Shown: positions 41,832 to 51,775, numbered from the stretch's first letter. The stretch: 64,000 nucleotides of DNA from JBFGFX01 sp965232455 (GCA_965232455.1 OZ246981.1:186001-250000); one strand, 5' to 3'. Program-made: numbers and translations. Notes: a model not told the origin generated them from the sequence alone.

Positions 41832-44030
41832 TCAATGCGCGCCCGGCCTCAAGATTAGCGCAGCCAACGGCGGAAGCGTTAGTTTCAGGGAGTGCGGCCG
41901 ATTGTGCATTGAAACGCGTTCAGACTCGATGCGGCCGGCGTTTCCCACATTGGTACCGCCGTAAATTTCGGCATTCGTGTTGAGGATTTCTTCGTAGGTC
42001 CCGGCCTCAGGCACCCCAAGACGGTAATCGTAGCGGATCACCGGCGTAAAATTTGTAACGCACAGCACAAAATTGCCTTCGCGGTCGCGGCGTAGCCAGG
42101 AGAGGATACTGTTGTCGCGGTCGTGCCAGTCGATCCACTCGAATCCGTCGGGGCTGAAGTCGATCTGGTGCAGCGCAGGCAGTTCCAGAAGCAGAGCGTT
42201 CAGGTCGCGAACGAGATTCTGCACGCCCTGGTGCAATGGATACTGAAGCAGATGCCAGTGCAGGGAGCCGTCGTGGTTCCATTCGTCGTATTGGGCAAGT
42301 TCCGCGCCCATAAAAAGCAGCTTCTTGCCGGGCTGGCAAAACATCGTCGCGTAATAAGCGCGCAGGTTGGCGAACCTCTGCCACTCGTCTCCGGGCATGC
42401 GCCCGAGCAGGGATCGTTTTCCGTGCACGACTTCATCGTGTGACAGCGGTAACACAAAGTTCTCGTTAAACGCGTATACGAGACCGAAAGTCATCTTGTC
42501 GTGATGATGTTTCCGATGTACGGAGTCCTCGCACATGTACGAGAGCGTATCGTTCATCCACCCCATGTTCCACTTGTACGTGAATCCGAGCCCGCCGGTG
42601 TAGGTCGGATGAGAGACTCCCGGCCACGCGGTCGATTCTTCCGCAAACGTCGTTGCGCCGCGCGCGTGGACTTCGTGGTTGAGGCGACGCAGGAATTCGA
42701 TGGCTTCGAGGTTCTCGTTACCGCCGCGTTCGTTCGGGATCCACTCACCGTCGTTCCGCGAATAGTCGAGATAAAGCATCGACGCAACCGCGTCGACACG
42801 CAGGGCGTCGACGTGGAATTCCTCGATCCAATACAACGCACTGCCGATCAGGTAGTTCACCACTTCGCGCCGGCCGTAGTTGAAGATCAGCGTTCCCCAA
42901 TCCGCGTGTTCGCCCTTGCGGGGATCCTCGTGCTCGTAGAGTGCGCTGCCGTCGAAGCGGCTCAGGCCGTGATCGTCCTTCGGAAAGTGCGCCGGCACCC
43001 AGTCGATAATGACACTGATGCCCGCGCGGTGGCAGCGATCGACGAGATAACGGAAATCGTCGGGCTCGCCGAAACGCTGTGTCGGTGCATAAAGACCAAT
43101 CGGTTGGTATCCCCAGGAACCGTCGAACGGGTGTTCCGAAACCGGCAACAGTTCGATGTGGGTAAAACGCATGTCGACGACGTACTCGACGAGTTCGTCG
43201 GCCAGCTCGCGATAAGTGAGTGAACGCATGTCCTGGTCGGGTTTGCGGCGCCAGGAACCCAGGTGTACTTCGTAGATGCTCATGGGCTGATCGAGCGCGG
43301 GTTCAACGCTCCGTCGCTGCATCCACTCGGTGTCGCTCCATTGGTAGTTGCTTTTGTAGACGATAGACGCGTTGCCCGGAGGCGCCTCGAAAAAGTGCGC
43401 AAGTGGGTCCGTTTTCAGAGGCAGGAGTTTGTTGTTGGCGTCGAGCAGCTCGAATTTGTATTTGCGGCCCGAACGGATATCCGGCACAAAAATCTCCCAG
43501 ATGCCGTTTGCAGGATGCAGCCGCATGACGTGCCGGCGGCCGTCCCAGTCGTTGAAGTCTCCGACGACGCTCACGCGCGACGCGTTTGGCGCCCAGACGG
43601 CAAAACGCGTGCCTTTCACTCCGGACAGCTGGATGCAGTGCGCGCCCAGTATCGAATAGATGTTCTGATGTGAACCTTCGCCCAGCAGGTACAGGTCGAT
43701 TTCACCCAGCGTGGACGGAAACCGATAGGCGTCTTCGACGTCGTAACAGCCGCCGTCCGGCAGTTCGACCCGCAAACGATAATTGCGTATTCGCGGCGGC
43801 ATGTCGGCTGCAAAAATGCCGTGTTCGTGCACTCGGTCCATCGGGGTGAGCACATTGCCTTTCGAGTCGATCAACGATACGGCTTTTGCCTGCGGTTGCA
43901 GCGTGCGGACCAGTCGCCTGCCGCGGGACCGGTGTATTCCCAGCACCGCAAACGGGTTGTTGTGCTGGCCTTCCGCCAGCGCTTGCAGCTGGTCGTGGAC
44001 CAACGCGGCATCGACCGTTACGTTACTCAT
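41832..44030 (-). CDS. glgB: 1,4-alpha-glucan branching enzyme
   Basis: 732 residues, the usual length for bacterial GlgB. Two N-terminal CBM48-like domains (HNNPFAVLGIHRSRGRRLVR; FAVWAPNASRVSVVGDFNDW) precede the GH13 barrel with VIIDWVPAHFPKDDHGLSRF, DALRVDAVASMLYLDYSR (Asp nucleophile), TFAEESTAWPGVSHPTYTGG (Glu) and FVLPLSHDEVVHGKRSLLGR (HD). It makes the alpha-1,6 branches of glycogen. Confidence 0.95.
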   Translation of the reverse strand: MSNVTVDAALVHDQLQALAEGQHNNPFAVLGIHRSRGRRLVRTLQPQAKAVSLIDSKGNVLTPMDRVHEHGIFAADMPPRIRNYRLRVELPDGGCYDVEDAYRFPSTLGEIDLYLLGEGSHQNIYSILGAHCIQLSGVKGTRFAVWAPNASRVSVVGDFNDWDGRRHVMRLHPANGIWEIFVPDIRSGRKYKFELLDANNKLLPLKTDPLAHFFEAPPGNASIVYKSNYQWSDTEWMQRRSVEPALDQPMSIYEVHLGSWRRKPDQDMRSLTYRELADELVEYVVDMRFTHIELLPVSEHPFDGSWGYQPIGLYAPTQRFGEPDDFRYLVDRCHRAGISVIIDWVPAHFPKDDHGLSRFDGSALYEHEDPRKGEHADWGTLIFNYGRREVVNYLIGSALYWIEEFHVDALRVDAVASMLYLDYSRNDGEWIPNERGGNENLEAIEFLRRLNHEVHARGATTFAEESTAWPGVSHPTYTGGLGFTYKWNMGWMNDTLSYMCEDSVHRKHHHDKMTFGLVYAFNENFVLPLSHDEVVHGKRSLLGRMPGDEWQRFANLRAYYATMFCQPGKKLLFMGAELAQYDEWNHDGSLHWHLLQYPLHQGVQNLVRDLNALLLELPALHQIDFSPDGFEWIDWHDRDNSILSWLRRDREGNFVLCVTNFTPVIRYDYRLGVPEAGTYEEILNTNAEIYGGTNVGNAGRIESERVSMHNRPHSLKLTLPPLAALILRPGAH

Positions 44031-44057
44031 TGCTCACGTCGCTTTGCGTGCTGTGCC

Positions 44058-45614
44058 TTAATCTTTTTCATACAACGCCTCTATGTACCGTTCCGCGGCG
44101 GTGGCCCAGCTGAAACGCTCGGCGGCGGCGCGGCGGCGAATCTTCAGCCAGCGGTTGGCGTCCTGGTTTTTGGTCAACAACGCGCGCCGCACGGTGGCTA
44201 CGAAGTTGTCCGCCTGTTCGGTAGGTGATCGGCCCGTGAACGTGAAGCCGTTGACGTCGTTCAATACGGTGTCCCTGAGGCCCCCCACCGAGTGAACGAC
44301 GCAGGGCTGCGAAGCCCGCATCGCAAGCATCTGGCTGATGCCGCAGGGCTCGAAACTCGACGGCATCAGGAAGAGATCGCCGGCTTGGTACAGCAGGTCG
44401 GCGAAGGTCTCGGAGTACCCGCACAGGAACAGAAAATTGCCGTGGCGGCGGCCGATCTCGGTGAACTGCCGTTGGAATTCCGGGTCGCCGCTGCCCAACA
44501 GGATCAGCACACTTTCCGCCTCCATGTCGTTCAGAATGCACTCCAGGGCCGTCGCTCCGTCACTCGTCGCCTCCATGAACAAGGCGGCTTTCTGATCGGT
44601 GAGACGGCCTATGCTGGTCAGCAGGTCGTTCGGCCGTTTCTTCGGCAGTGCAGCGATACGTTCCAGAGCCAGTTCGTGACTGCCGCGCGGGCCGCTTTCC
44701 CGGCTACGCCAGTCTTCAACTTCGCGAACGATGGTTTGCAGCAGCCTGCGCCAACCGGGCCTGGCGTAAGCCCGTTTCGGGTACGGTGCGCCGTTCAGAA
44801 TGCCGAGCAGGCGCCCCTCTCCGCTCGCCCTCTCCAGGTCATGCTCCAGACCTTCGCCGCCGCGAAAGCCGTGCGCCGGATCGTTCGGCCGCAGGATCTC
44901 GCTGGCGTAACTTGGTGACACCGTGTTGAGTTTGTCCGCCAGACGTATCGCGGCCGCCATTGGGTTGACACAATCTGCGTAACGAGGATCGACGATGGAC
45001 GGCTCGTCGTAGTCGAGGTCGTGATACCAGGCGGCCAATGACGATTCATCATGGTCAAGCGGTCGAATGCCCTGTAACGCGAGGTTGTGAATGGTGTAAA
45101 CCGTGTGCACGCCGGCGAGCGCGGCGTAACGGGGATCGAAGGCTCTCAGTACGCAATAGAGGGCGGTATGCCAATCGTGCAGATGGACGATTGCAGGCGG
45201 GGTATCCATCTCCAGCAGGTAGCTTGCTATCGCCGCCGAAAAAAACGCGAATTTGGTGGCGTCGCTTGCGAACGGCCGCTCGGCGCCGTCGTCGCTATAG
45301 ATTCCCGGACCGTGAGGCGCGAAACCCGGATGCTGGAACGCAAGGTTGCGCACCCCCTCGTCCGCGGTCGGAATGTGCAGGACGCTTACGGTTCGCGTTT
45401 CGCCGGCGAACAAAACGTCGAGTTCCGAGACCGGCGTTGCTCCCGGCGCCTGGTGAAAAAGCGCGTATTCCGGAATCAGCACCGTGACCCGCCAGCCCAG
45501 TTTCGCGAGCGCCGGCGGCAGGTCGCGGACGACGTCGCCCACACCACCCACTTTGCCGCGCGGCAGAGCCGCGTTTTCGGCCGCCGCCATGACGATTTGT
45601 CTGCCGTTACTCAT
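44058..45614 (-). CDS. glgA: Glycogen synthase
   Basis: 518 residues, GT5 family. The N-terminal ADP-glucose loop reads GKVGGVGDVVRDLPPAL, a variant of the KTGGLADV motif with Gly for Leu/Ala; IVHLHDWHTALYCVL is the usual second strand. The C-terminal domain has SIGRLTDQKAALFMEA, FLMPSSFEPCGISQMLAMRA and the SVGGLRDTV segment. It transfers glucose from ADP-glucose to the growing chain. Stop and start of neighbours are 11 and 27 bases away. Confidence 0.93.
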   Translation of the reverse strand: MSNGRQIVMAAAENAALPRGKVGGVGDVVRDLPPALAKLGWRVTVLIPEYALFHQAPGATPVSELDVLFAGETRTVSVLHIPTADEGVRNLAFQHPGFAPHGPGIYSDDGAERPFASDATKFAFFSAAIASYLLEMDTPPAIVHLHDWHTALYCVLRAFDPRYAALAGVHTVYTIHNLALQGIRPLDHDESSLAAWYHDLDYDEPSIVDPRYADCVNPMAAAIRLADKLNTVSPSYASEILRPNDPAHGFRGGEGLEHDLERASGEGRLLGILNGAPYPKRAYARPGWRRLLQTIVREVEDWRSRESGPRGSHELALERIAALPKKRPNDLLTSIGRLTDQKAALFMEATSDGATALECILNDMEAESVLILLGSGDPEFQRQFTEIGRRHGNFLFLCGYSETFADLLYQAGDLFLMPSSFEPCGISQMLAMRASQPCVVHSVGGLRDTVLNDVNGFTFTGRSPTEQADNFVATVRRALLTKNQDANRWLKIRRRAAAERFSWATAAERYIEALYEKD

Positions 45615-45625
45615 CGCGGACCGTG

Positions 45626-46909
45626 CTAGCGGATGAAATGCAGTTCCTGGCCGAGCATTTCCGCCGTAACGAGCGTTAGTCCGCTGTCGGTTACGCGGAA
45701 GCCGCGTTCACGGTCCGCATCGTGATTCTCGCCGATCACGGTGCCTTCCTCGATGATTGTTCCGCGGTCAATGATCGCCCGGTGGATTCGGCAGTGCCGC
45801 CCGATACGTACGTAGGGCAAGATGACGGAGTCGGTGACGGTGCTGTAGGACCGCACCTCGCAGTTCGAGAACAGGAGGGAATTTCTGATGCTGGCGCCCG
45901 ACACGACGCAGCCGCCCGACACCATGGATTCGATGGCTTCGCCGCGGCGGCCCGGTTCGTCGAACACGAATTTGGCCGGGGGCGCCTGTGTCTGGTGAGT
46001 GTGGATCGGCCAAAGTTGGTCGTAGAGATTGAGCTGTGGCGAAACCGACACCAGTTCCATGTTTGCTTCCCAGAAAGCGTCAAGTGTGCCGACGTCGCGC
46101 CAGTACGCCTGTTTTTCCGTGACGGGATCGCGAAACGGATACGCGTAAACCCGGTAGTTCTTGATGATCGCCGGAATGACGTTACGGCCGAAATCGTGTT
46201 GAGTGCCGGGTGTATCGGCGTCTTTGATGACCTGTTCGTAGAGGAATTCGGTGTTGAAGATATAGTTGCCCATGGAGGCGAGGCAAACGTCGCTGCGCCC
46301 CGGGATCGGCGTCGGGTTCTCCGGCTTCTCGGTAAAATCGATGACCCTCCCGCTGTCGTCGACGGTCATGACGCCCAGCGCGCCGGCCGCCTCGCTGATG
46401 GGCACCTCGAGACAGCAAACGGTCATGTCCGCGAGCTTCTCGACGTGCGCGGCGAGGAAAGGGCCGTAGTCCATTTTGTAAACATGATCGCCGGCGAGGA
46501 TCAGAACGAATCGCGGCGCGTGTGTCCGGATGATGTCGAGGTTCTGGTAGACGGCGTCGGCGGTTCCGCGGTACCACTCGCCGCCGATGCGCTGTGATGC
46601 CGGCAGGATCTCGACGAACTCTTTGTTGCCGGCCTGAAACCAGGACCAGCCGTGCACCAGGTGGCGGATCAGGGAATGCGCTTTGTACTGTGTGAGCACG
46701 CCGATCCGGCGCACGCCGGAATTGATGCAGTTGGACAAGGGGAAGTCGATGATCCGGAACTTGCCGCCGAAATACAGCCCCGGTTTTGCACGCCAGCTGG
46801 TCAGCTCGTGAAGACGGCTGCCCTGTCCGCCGGCCAGTATCAGCGCCAGGGTTTCGCGGGTCAGTCGACTGACAAAACGGGCGTCGACGGTAATATCACT
46901 CTCGGCCAT
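45626..46909 (-). CDS. glgC: Glucose-1-phosphate adenylyltransferase (ADP-glucose synthase)
   Basis: 427 residues; the ATG at 46909 is chosen for AGGTG at proper distance (an in-frame ATG 23 codons upstream lacks support). Motifs: ALILAGGQGSRLHELTSWRA and KPGLYFGGKFRIIDFPLSNC (nucleotide and allosteric region), WYRGTADAVYQNLDIIRTHA, ILAGDHVYKMDYGPF (metal Asp), DFTEKPENPTPIPGR and a C-terminal left-handed beta-helix. This is the committed step of glycogen synthesis and in this family is controlled by sugar phosphates and AMP. Confidence 0.95.
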   Translation of the reverse strand: MAESDITVDARFVSRLTRETLALILAGGQGSRLHELTSWRAKPGLYFGGKFRIIDFPLSNCINSGVRRIGVLTQYKAHSLIRHLVHGWSWFQAGNKEFVEILPASQRIGGEWYRGTADAVYQNLDIIRTHAPRFVLILAGDHVYKMDYGPFLAAHVEKLADMTVCCLEVPISEAAGALGVMTVDDSGRVIDFTEKPENPTPIPGRSDVCLASMGNYIFNTEFLYEQVIKDADTPGTQHDFGRNVIPAIIKNYRVYAYPFRDPVTEKQAYWRDVGTLDAFWEANMELVSVSPQLNLYDQLWPIHTHQTQAPPAKFVFDEPGRRGEAIESMVSGGCVVSGASIRNSLLFSNCEVRSYSTVTDSVILPYVRIGRHCRIHRAIIDRGTIIEEGTVIGENHDADRERGFRVTDSGLTLVTAEMLGQELHFIR

Positions 46910-47042
46910 CGGCTTCACACCTGTAATTATTATTCTCTCGCGCCCAGTGTATAGCAGATCGCCGTGCCGGGACGCCATTCGCGGAAATAGCGGCCCGGTG
47001 GCGCCGGATTGGGCCCCTTTTGTCGGATCGGCGCCCCCACCA

Positions 47043-48632
47043 TCACTGCGGAACCTGCGAGCCTTGCGCCGATAGCAGGGCGGCAGCCGGGTTGCGGTCG
47101 GCCGACGCGACCTCTTCTCCGATCGAGTCCATGAGCGCCGGCGTGAGCCGTTCCGGTTCGACGCGCCAGCGCCAGTTGTTGGCTGACGTGCCGGGAACGT
47201 TCAGGCGCGCTTCGGACCCGAGTCCCAGATAGTCCTGCATCGGCGCGATCGCGAGCCGCGCATTCGTCGAAAACGCCAGCCTGATCAGGTCATTGTGAAT
47301 GGTCTCGGGACGGCCGTTGGTGACCTCTAACACCCGCTCGCGCGTTCGGCGGATCTCCATTTCGCTGCGGTTGTCGTCCGGGCTGCCGCGGAACCAGCCG
47401 ACCGTCGTGTCGTTGTCGTGGGTACCGGTGTAACAAACGCAGTTGCCGTCGATGTTCTCAACGTCAAAATCCTCGTTGCCGATCTCGAATTGGAGGACTT
47501 TCATGCCGGGAATAGCGTGACGTTCGCGGAGTACGTCCACTTCCGGCGTGATGATGCCCAGATCTTCGGCGACGATCGGCAGTTGGCCGAGTGAATCCCG
47601 TATGGCGTCGAACAGCGCGTCAGCGGGCCCGGGTAGCCACTCACCGTCGCGAGCGGTAGTCGCTTCGGCGGGAACCGACCAATAAGACTCGAAACCGCGG
47701 AAGTGATCGATACGCACGAGGTCCGCCATTTCAACGGACTTGCGCAGCCGCTCGATCCACCACGCGTAGCCGTTTTCGGCGTGTTTTTTCCAGTCGTAGA
47801 GCGGATTGCCCCAGAGCTGGCCGTCTTCGCTGAAGTAATCCGGCGGCACGCCCGCGACGTGCGTGGGCCGGCCGCCGTCGTCCAGGCGAACGATGTCGCG
47901 GTTGGCCCAGGCGTCCGAACTGTCAAACGCAATGTAAATCGGCATGTCGCCGAACAGAACGACTCCGCGCTCGCCGGCATAGGTCCTCAGGCGTTGCCAT
48001 TGGCGGTGAAACAGAAACTGACCGATCTTGACGGATTCGACGTCGGCGGCGGCGAACTTTTCCACCTTGCGCAATGCCTCAGTATCACGCCGCACGAACT
48101 CTGCCCGCCACTCCGGCCACGGACGTTCGCCGTGCTGCGTCTTGAGTATGCGGAACAGGGCGTAATCGTGAAGCCAGACTGCGTCGTTTTTGTCCAGGAA
48201 AGCGGCAAAATCCGCTTTTACCTCCGCGTTGGCCTGTGTGTGGAACCGCCCCGCCGCGCGTTTCAACAGCGCTTTTTTGGCAGGAATGAGGGCTCCGTAA
48301 TCCACCGTTTCCGCCGGCAGGCGCAGCAGGCTGTCGGCTTCGTTGGACGTCAGCAGGCCGGCGCGAATGAGGGTAGCGGTGTCGATGAGCAGCTCGTTAC
48401 CGGCGAAGGTCGAAAGCGGTTGATAAGGGGAATCCCCGTAGGCGGTCGGGCCGGTCGGCAGGAACTGCCATACACGCAGGTGCATACGCGTCATGGCGTC
48501 GATGAACTCGAACGCCGCATCGCCGATCTCGCCGATGCCGTAACGTCCCGGTAACGACGTAATGTGCAGACACACGCCAGCCAGGCGTTCCGCCGGTAGT
48601 ATTCCGCTGTCCCCGTTTTCGTCAGTGCGCAT
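47043..48632 (-). CDS. malQ: 4-alpha-glucanotransferase
   Basis: 529 residues, GH77. AGVCLHITSLPGRYGIGEIG and WQFLPTGPTAYGDSPYQPLS open the barrel. Catalytic residues are in LVRIDHFRGFESYWSVPA (Asp), PIVAEDLGIITPEVDVLRER (Glu) and CYTGTHDNDTTVGWFRG (HD). It rearranges maltodextrins and, with GlgP and GlgX, helps degrade glycogen. It starts 25 bases after hexR ends and is followed by a 133-base gap before glgC, which could hold a second promoter although none is clear. Confidence 0.94.
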   Translation of the reverse strand: MRTDENGDSGILPAERLAGVCLHITSLPGRYGIGEIGDAAFEFIDAMTRMHLRVWQFLPTGPTAYGDSPYQPLSTFAGNELLIDTATLIRAGLLTSNEADSLLRLPAETVDYGALIPAKKALLKRAAGRFHTQANAEVKADFAAFLDKNDAVWLHDYALFRILKTQHGERPWPEWRAEFVRRDTEALRKVEKFAAADVESVKIGQFLFHRQWQRLRTYAGERGVVLFGDMPIYIAFDSSDAWANRDIVRLDDGGRPTHVAGVPPDYFSEDGQLWGNPLYDWKKHAENGYAWWIERLRKSVEMADLVRIDHFRGFESYWSVPAEATTARDGEWLPGPADALFDAIRDSLGQLPIVAEDLGIITPEVDVLRERHAIPGMKVLQFEIGNEDFDVENIDGNCVCYTGTHDNDTTVGWFRGSPDDNRSEMEIRRTRERVLEVTNGRPETIHNDLIRLAFSTNARLAIAPMQDYLGLGSEARLNVPGTSANNWRWRVEPERLTPALMDSIGEEVASADRNPAAALLSAQGSQVPQ

Positions 48633-48657
48633 GCTTACCCGGGAATCGTCATTGATG

Positions 48658-49482
48658 TCAGGCGCTCCTCAGCGCTTTCTTGGAAAGCCTGAGTCGTTCT
48701 TCGGCCGCCGAACCCAAGTTTACCGCCAGCGCGACCTGCAGCGCGTCCAGCACTGCGAGCTGAGCGAGTCGCGAGCTCATCGGCGTGTATATGCTGGTAT
48801 CTTCCTCGACCCGTCCGCCAAGAACGAGATCAGCGGCCTGCGAAAGCGGCGATTCGGGGTCCGTGAGCGCGATAACGGTTGCGCCACGTTCCGCCGAGCG
48901 CCGCATCGCCTGTAGCACGACGGACCAGCGGCCGGTATGCGAGATCGTGACGAACACGTCGTCGGGTTCCGCAATGGCCGCCATTTGCAGAAGCATCGGC
49001 GGATCCGTGGCGGTGGAGCAGGGTATGCCCAGCCTGAAGAACTTCTGTCGGGCGTCCCTTGCGACCTGTCCGGATGCGCCCAAGCCCGCAAAAACGATTT
49101 GCCTTGCGGCCGCCATTTCCTGAACCGCCCGCTCGAACGGCAAGTCCGATACCCGCGCACGCAGGTCGTACAAGGCCTGCAGCGAGCGGTCGAACACTTT
49201 GGTGACCGCCTCTTCGACACTGTCGTCCGGGCTGACGTCTTTGTGAACAAAACTTCCGGGCCGGCTGACCGCGGCGGCGAGGCGCAGCTTGAGATCGCGG
49301 AATCCGTCGACGCCGACGCTGCGACAGAACCGCACCACGGTGGGTTCACTGGTTCCCGCGGCCCTGGCCAGGTCGGCGATGGTCGCGTCGGTGGTCCGGC
49401 GCGGGTGTTTCAATACCCATTCCGCAACCGCGCGCTCGGCGCGGCTGAGCGTGGGTATGGCGTCGTCAATCTCCTGCAGCAT
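48658..49482 (-). CDS. hexR: RpiR-family regulator HexR
   Basis: 274 residues. HTH_6 domain at the N-terminus (LSRAERAVAEWVLKHPRRTT, DLARAAGTSEPTVVRFCRSV, GFRDLKLRLA) and a SIS domain after about residue 110 (RQIVFAGLGASGQVARDARQ, FVTISHTGRWSVVLQAMRRS, GATVIALTDPESPLSQAADL). HexR is known to repress Entner-Doudoroff genes and to release DNA on binding KDPG. It lies back-to-back with zwf and a HexR-type palindrome overlaps its start codon. Unusually, it heads the glycogen operon on its own strand. Confidence 0.92.
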   Translation of the reverse strand: MLQEIDDAIPTLSRAERAVAEWVLKHPRRTTDATIADLARAAGTSEPTVVRFCRSVGVDGFRDLKLRLAAAVSRPGSFVHKDVSPDDSVEEAVTKVFDRSLQALYDLRARVSDLPFERAVQEMAAARQIVFAGLGASGQVARDARQKFFRLGIPCSTATDPPMLLQMAAIAEPDDVFVTISHTGRWSVVLQAMRRSAERGATVIALTDPESPLSQAADLVLGGRVEEDTSIYTPMSSRLAQLAVLDALQVALAVNLGSAAEERLRLSKKALRSA

Positions 49483-49496
49483 GTAGTTAAACTACA
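49482..49496. promoter_or_regulatory. HexR operator, strong candidate
   Basis: TGTAGTTAAACTACA is a perfect inverted repeat around a central base and matches the known HexR consensus TGTARTTWAAYTACA. It begins on the last base of the hexR start codon, so bound HexR would block its own transcription and, from 83 bases upstream, could act on the zwf promoter. Confidence 0.85.
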
Positions 49497-49542
49497 GTAA
49501 TAAGCGCACTTCTGCCACATATTTTGCGACAGATGCGTCAAT

Positions 49543-49561
49543 TTGTAGTAGAGTTTCACAA
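49543..49561. promoter_or_regulatory. Possible second, degenerate HexR half-site near zwf
   Basis: TTGTAGTAGAGTTTCACAA keeps the left half TGTAGT and the outer TTGT/ACAA symmetry of the HexR site, but the centre is degenerate. It lies 17 bases before the zwf start. Confidence 0.35.
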
Positions 49562-49578
49562 ATTCTGAGGATAAGACC

Positions 49579-51051
49579 ATGGCCCAGCTGATTCCGTGCG
49601 AGCCCTTCGATCTGATCATCTTCGGCGGTACGGGCGATTTGGCGATGCGCAAACTACTGCCCGCGTTGTACCACCGCGACGGCGCCGGGCAGTTCAGTCC
49701 CGACAGCCGCATCATCTCGGTGGGACGCCGTGACATGAGTCGCGACGGCTATCTCGCCGTCGTTCGGGAGGCGCTCGAGCAGAACCTCAAGAGCGGCGAG
49801 TTCGAGGACGACCAGTGGCAGTCGTTCAGCGCGCGCATGGAATACGTGGGCGCCGACGCACTCGACCACGCAAGCTGGGGAGCGCTCAACGGGCTGCTCG
49901 ACGGCATCGGCGGCAAGACCCGCGTCGTCTATCTCGCCACGGCGCCCTCGTTATACGGTTCCATCGCCGCGGGGCTTCGTGAGAATCGTCTCATCATCGA
50001 CGACGTCCGTATCGTTCTCGAAAAACCGCTGGGCCACGATTACGAATCGGCACGTACGATAAACGACGAAGTCGGGCGGTGTTTTGCGGAAAACCAGATT
50101 TTTCGCATCGATCACTATCTCGGTAAGGAAACCGTGCAAAACCTGCTCGCGCTGCGCTTCGGAAACAGCCTGTTTGAACCTCTCTGGCGGCGCGGCACGA
50201 TCGATCACGTGCAGATTACCGTGGCGGAAGACCTGGGCGTGAGCAACCGTGTCGAGTTCTACGACAACGTCGGCACGTTGAGGGACATGGTGCAGAACCA
50301 CATCCTCCAGCTCATCTGTCTGGTCGCGATGGAGCCGCCCTCGAGCCTGCACCACGACGCCGTACGTAACGAAAAGATGAAAGTCCTCAGAGCGCTCAGG
50401 CCGATAACGGCGGACAACGTCAAGGCGCTGACGGTTCGGGGTCAGTATTCGGCCGGCGCTATCAACGGCGAATCGGTGCAGGGTTACCTGGACGAACTCG
50501 AGTCCGGGGAAAGCGCGACGGAAACCTTTGTTGCGCTGAAGCTCGAGATCGACAACTGGCGCTGGTCGAACGTGCCGTTTTATCTCCGCACGGGCAAGCG
50601 TCTGAAGGCGAAACACTCGGAGATCGTGCTCGAATTTCAGGACATTCCGCACTCGATATTCCCCGAACAGAAGTACGACGTCGCAAGGAACCGCCTGAGC
50701 ATCCGCCTGCAGCCGGATGAAGGCGTCAAACTCGACATCATGGCAAAGGAACCGGGTCCCGGCGGTTTCGACCTGCGGCCCGTGTCGCTCGACCTCAGTT
50801 TCGAGGAAACCTTCGGATTACGTTATCCCGACGCGTACGAGCGCCTGCTGATGGAAGTACTGCGCGGAAATCCCGCTTTGTTCATGCGCAGGGACGAGGT
50901 GGAAGCCGCCTGGGAATGGATCGACGGCATCATTGCCGGATGGCGGGACGCGCGGCAAAAGGTTGATCAATACGTGGCCGGTTCCTGGGGGCCGGCCGCG
51001 AGTTCCATGCTGCTGGACCGCGGTGGCCGCGCCTGGCAGCCCGACGTTTGA
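49579..51051 (+). CDS. zwf: Glucose-6-phosphate 1-dehydrogenase
   Basis: 490 residues, with TGAGGA before the start. FDLIIFGGTGDLAMRKLLPA is the NADP site (GxxGDL), IVLEKPLGHDYESARTIN the EKP motif, and FRIDHYLGKETVQNLLALRF the substrate site with catalytic His/Lys. First step from glucose 6-phosphate into the Entner-Doudoroff and pentose phosphate routes. First gene of zwf-pgl-edd-glk, divergent from hexR. Confidence 0.97.
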   Translation: MAQLIPCEPFDLIIFGGTGDLAMRKLLPALYHRDGAGQFSPDSRIISVGRRDMSRDGYLAVVREALEQNLKSGEFEDDQWQSFSARMEYVGADALDHASWGALNGLLDGIGGKTRVVYLATAPSLYGSIAAGLRENRLIIDDVRIVLEKPLGHDYESARTINDEVGRCFAENQIFRIDHYLGKETVQNLLALRFGNSLFEPLWRRGTIDHVQITVAEDLGVSNRVEFYDNVGTLRDMVQNHILQLICLVAMEPPSSLHHDAVRNEKMKVLRALRPITADNVKALTVRGQYSAGAINGESVQGYLDELESGESATETFVALKLEIDNWRWSNVPFYLRTGKRLKAKHSEIVLEFQDIPHSIFPEQKYDVARNRLSIRLQPDEGVKLDIMAKEPGPGGFDLRPVSLDLSFEETFGLRYPDAYERLLMEVLRGNPALFMRRDEVEAAWEWIDGIIAGWRDARQKVDQYVAGSWGPAASSMLLDRGGRAWQPDV

Positions 51052-51061
51052 GGTGGATATC

Positions 51062-51745
51062 ATGTTCCACGATTATCCCGATCGCGAATCCGCGTCCACT
51101 GCCGCCGCGGACATCATCGAAGCGGCGTTGCAACGCAGGCTCGAAGCCGGCGCGGAGGCGACGATGGTCGCCAGCGGCGGAGCGACGCCGGTGCAAACTT
51201 TCGAGCGCCTCGCGGCCCGCGATTTGCCCTGGTCGCGTATCCACGTGGTGCCAAGCGACGAACGCTGGGTGCCGGCAACGCACGATGACAGCAACGAGCG
51301 CATGGTGCGTACCGCCCTGATGGTGGGTGCCGCGGCAGCGGCTAATTTTCAACCGCTCTATGACGATGAACACGATATTGAAGACGGCGCCGCTATTCTC
51401 GAACAGGCAGTTCGCAACCTGCCTTTTCCGTTTGCGTGCTCCTTGCTCGGCATGGGCGAGGACGGGCATTTTGCGTCGCTGTTCCCGGACGCCGATACGT
51501 TGCGGTCCGCGCTCGACGTCGACGGGACGCGGCTGGTTCTTCCGGTGAAGACGAGCGCAAGCCCGCATCCGCGCATGTCGCTGACGCTCGCCGCAATTTC
51601 CCGCAGTGACGAGATCGTGCTGCTGATTTTTGGCGCTGCAAAACGCGAATTGTTGCAGGAGGCGGCCGAGTCGGCGAATCGCTTTCCGGTATCGCAGCTG
51701 TTACTCCAGAAGCGAGCACCGGTTCGCATCCTCTGGGCGCCCTGA
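51062..51745 (+). CDS. pgl: 6-phosphogluconolactonase
   Basis: 227 residues from the ATG at 51062, 10 bases after zwf and with GAGG upstream. VASGGATPVQTFERLAA, SRIHVVPSDERWVPATHDDS and SLLGMGEDGHFASLFPDAD (with the catalytic His) are the DevB/NagB-type signatures. It opens the lactone made by Zwf. Confidence 0.94.
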   Translation: MFHDYPDRESASTAAADIIEAALQRRLEAGAEATMVASGGATPVQTFERLAARDLPWSRIHVVPSDERWVPATHDDSNERMVRTALMVGAAAAANFQPLYDDEHDIEDGAAILEQAVRNLPFPFACSLLGMGEDGHFASLFPDADTLRSALDVDGTRLVLPVKTSASPHPRMSLTLAAISRSDEIVLLIFGAAKRELLQEAAESANRFPVSQLLLQKRAPVRILWAP

Positions 51746-51775
51746 GAACAAATTCACTGGAGGAATCACCGCGGT

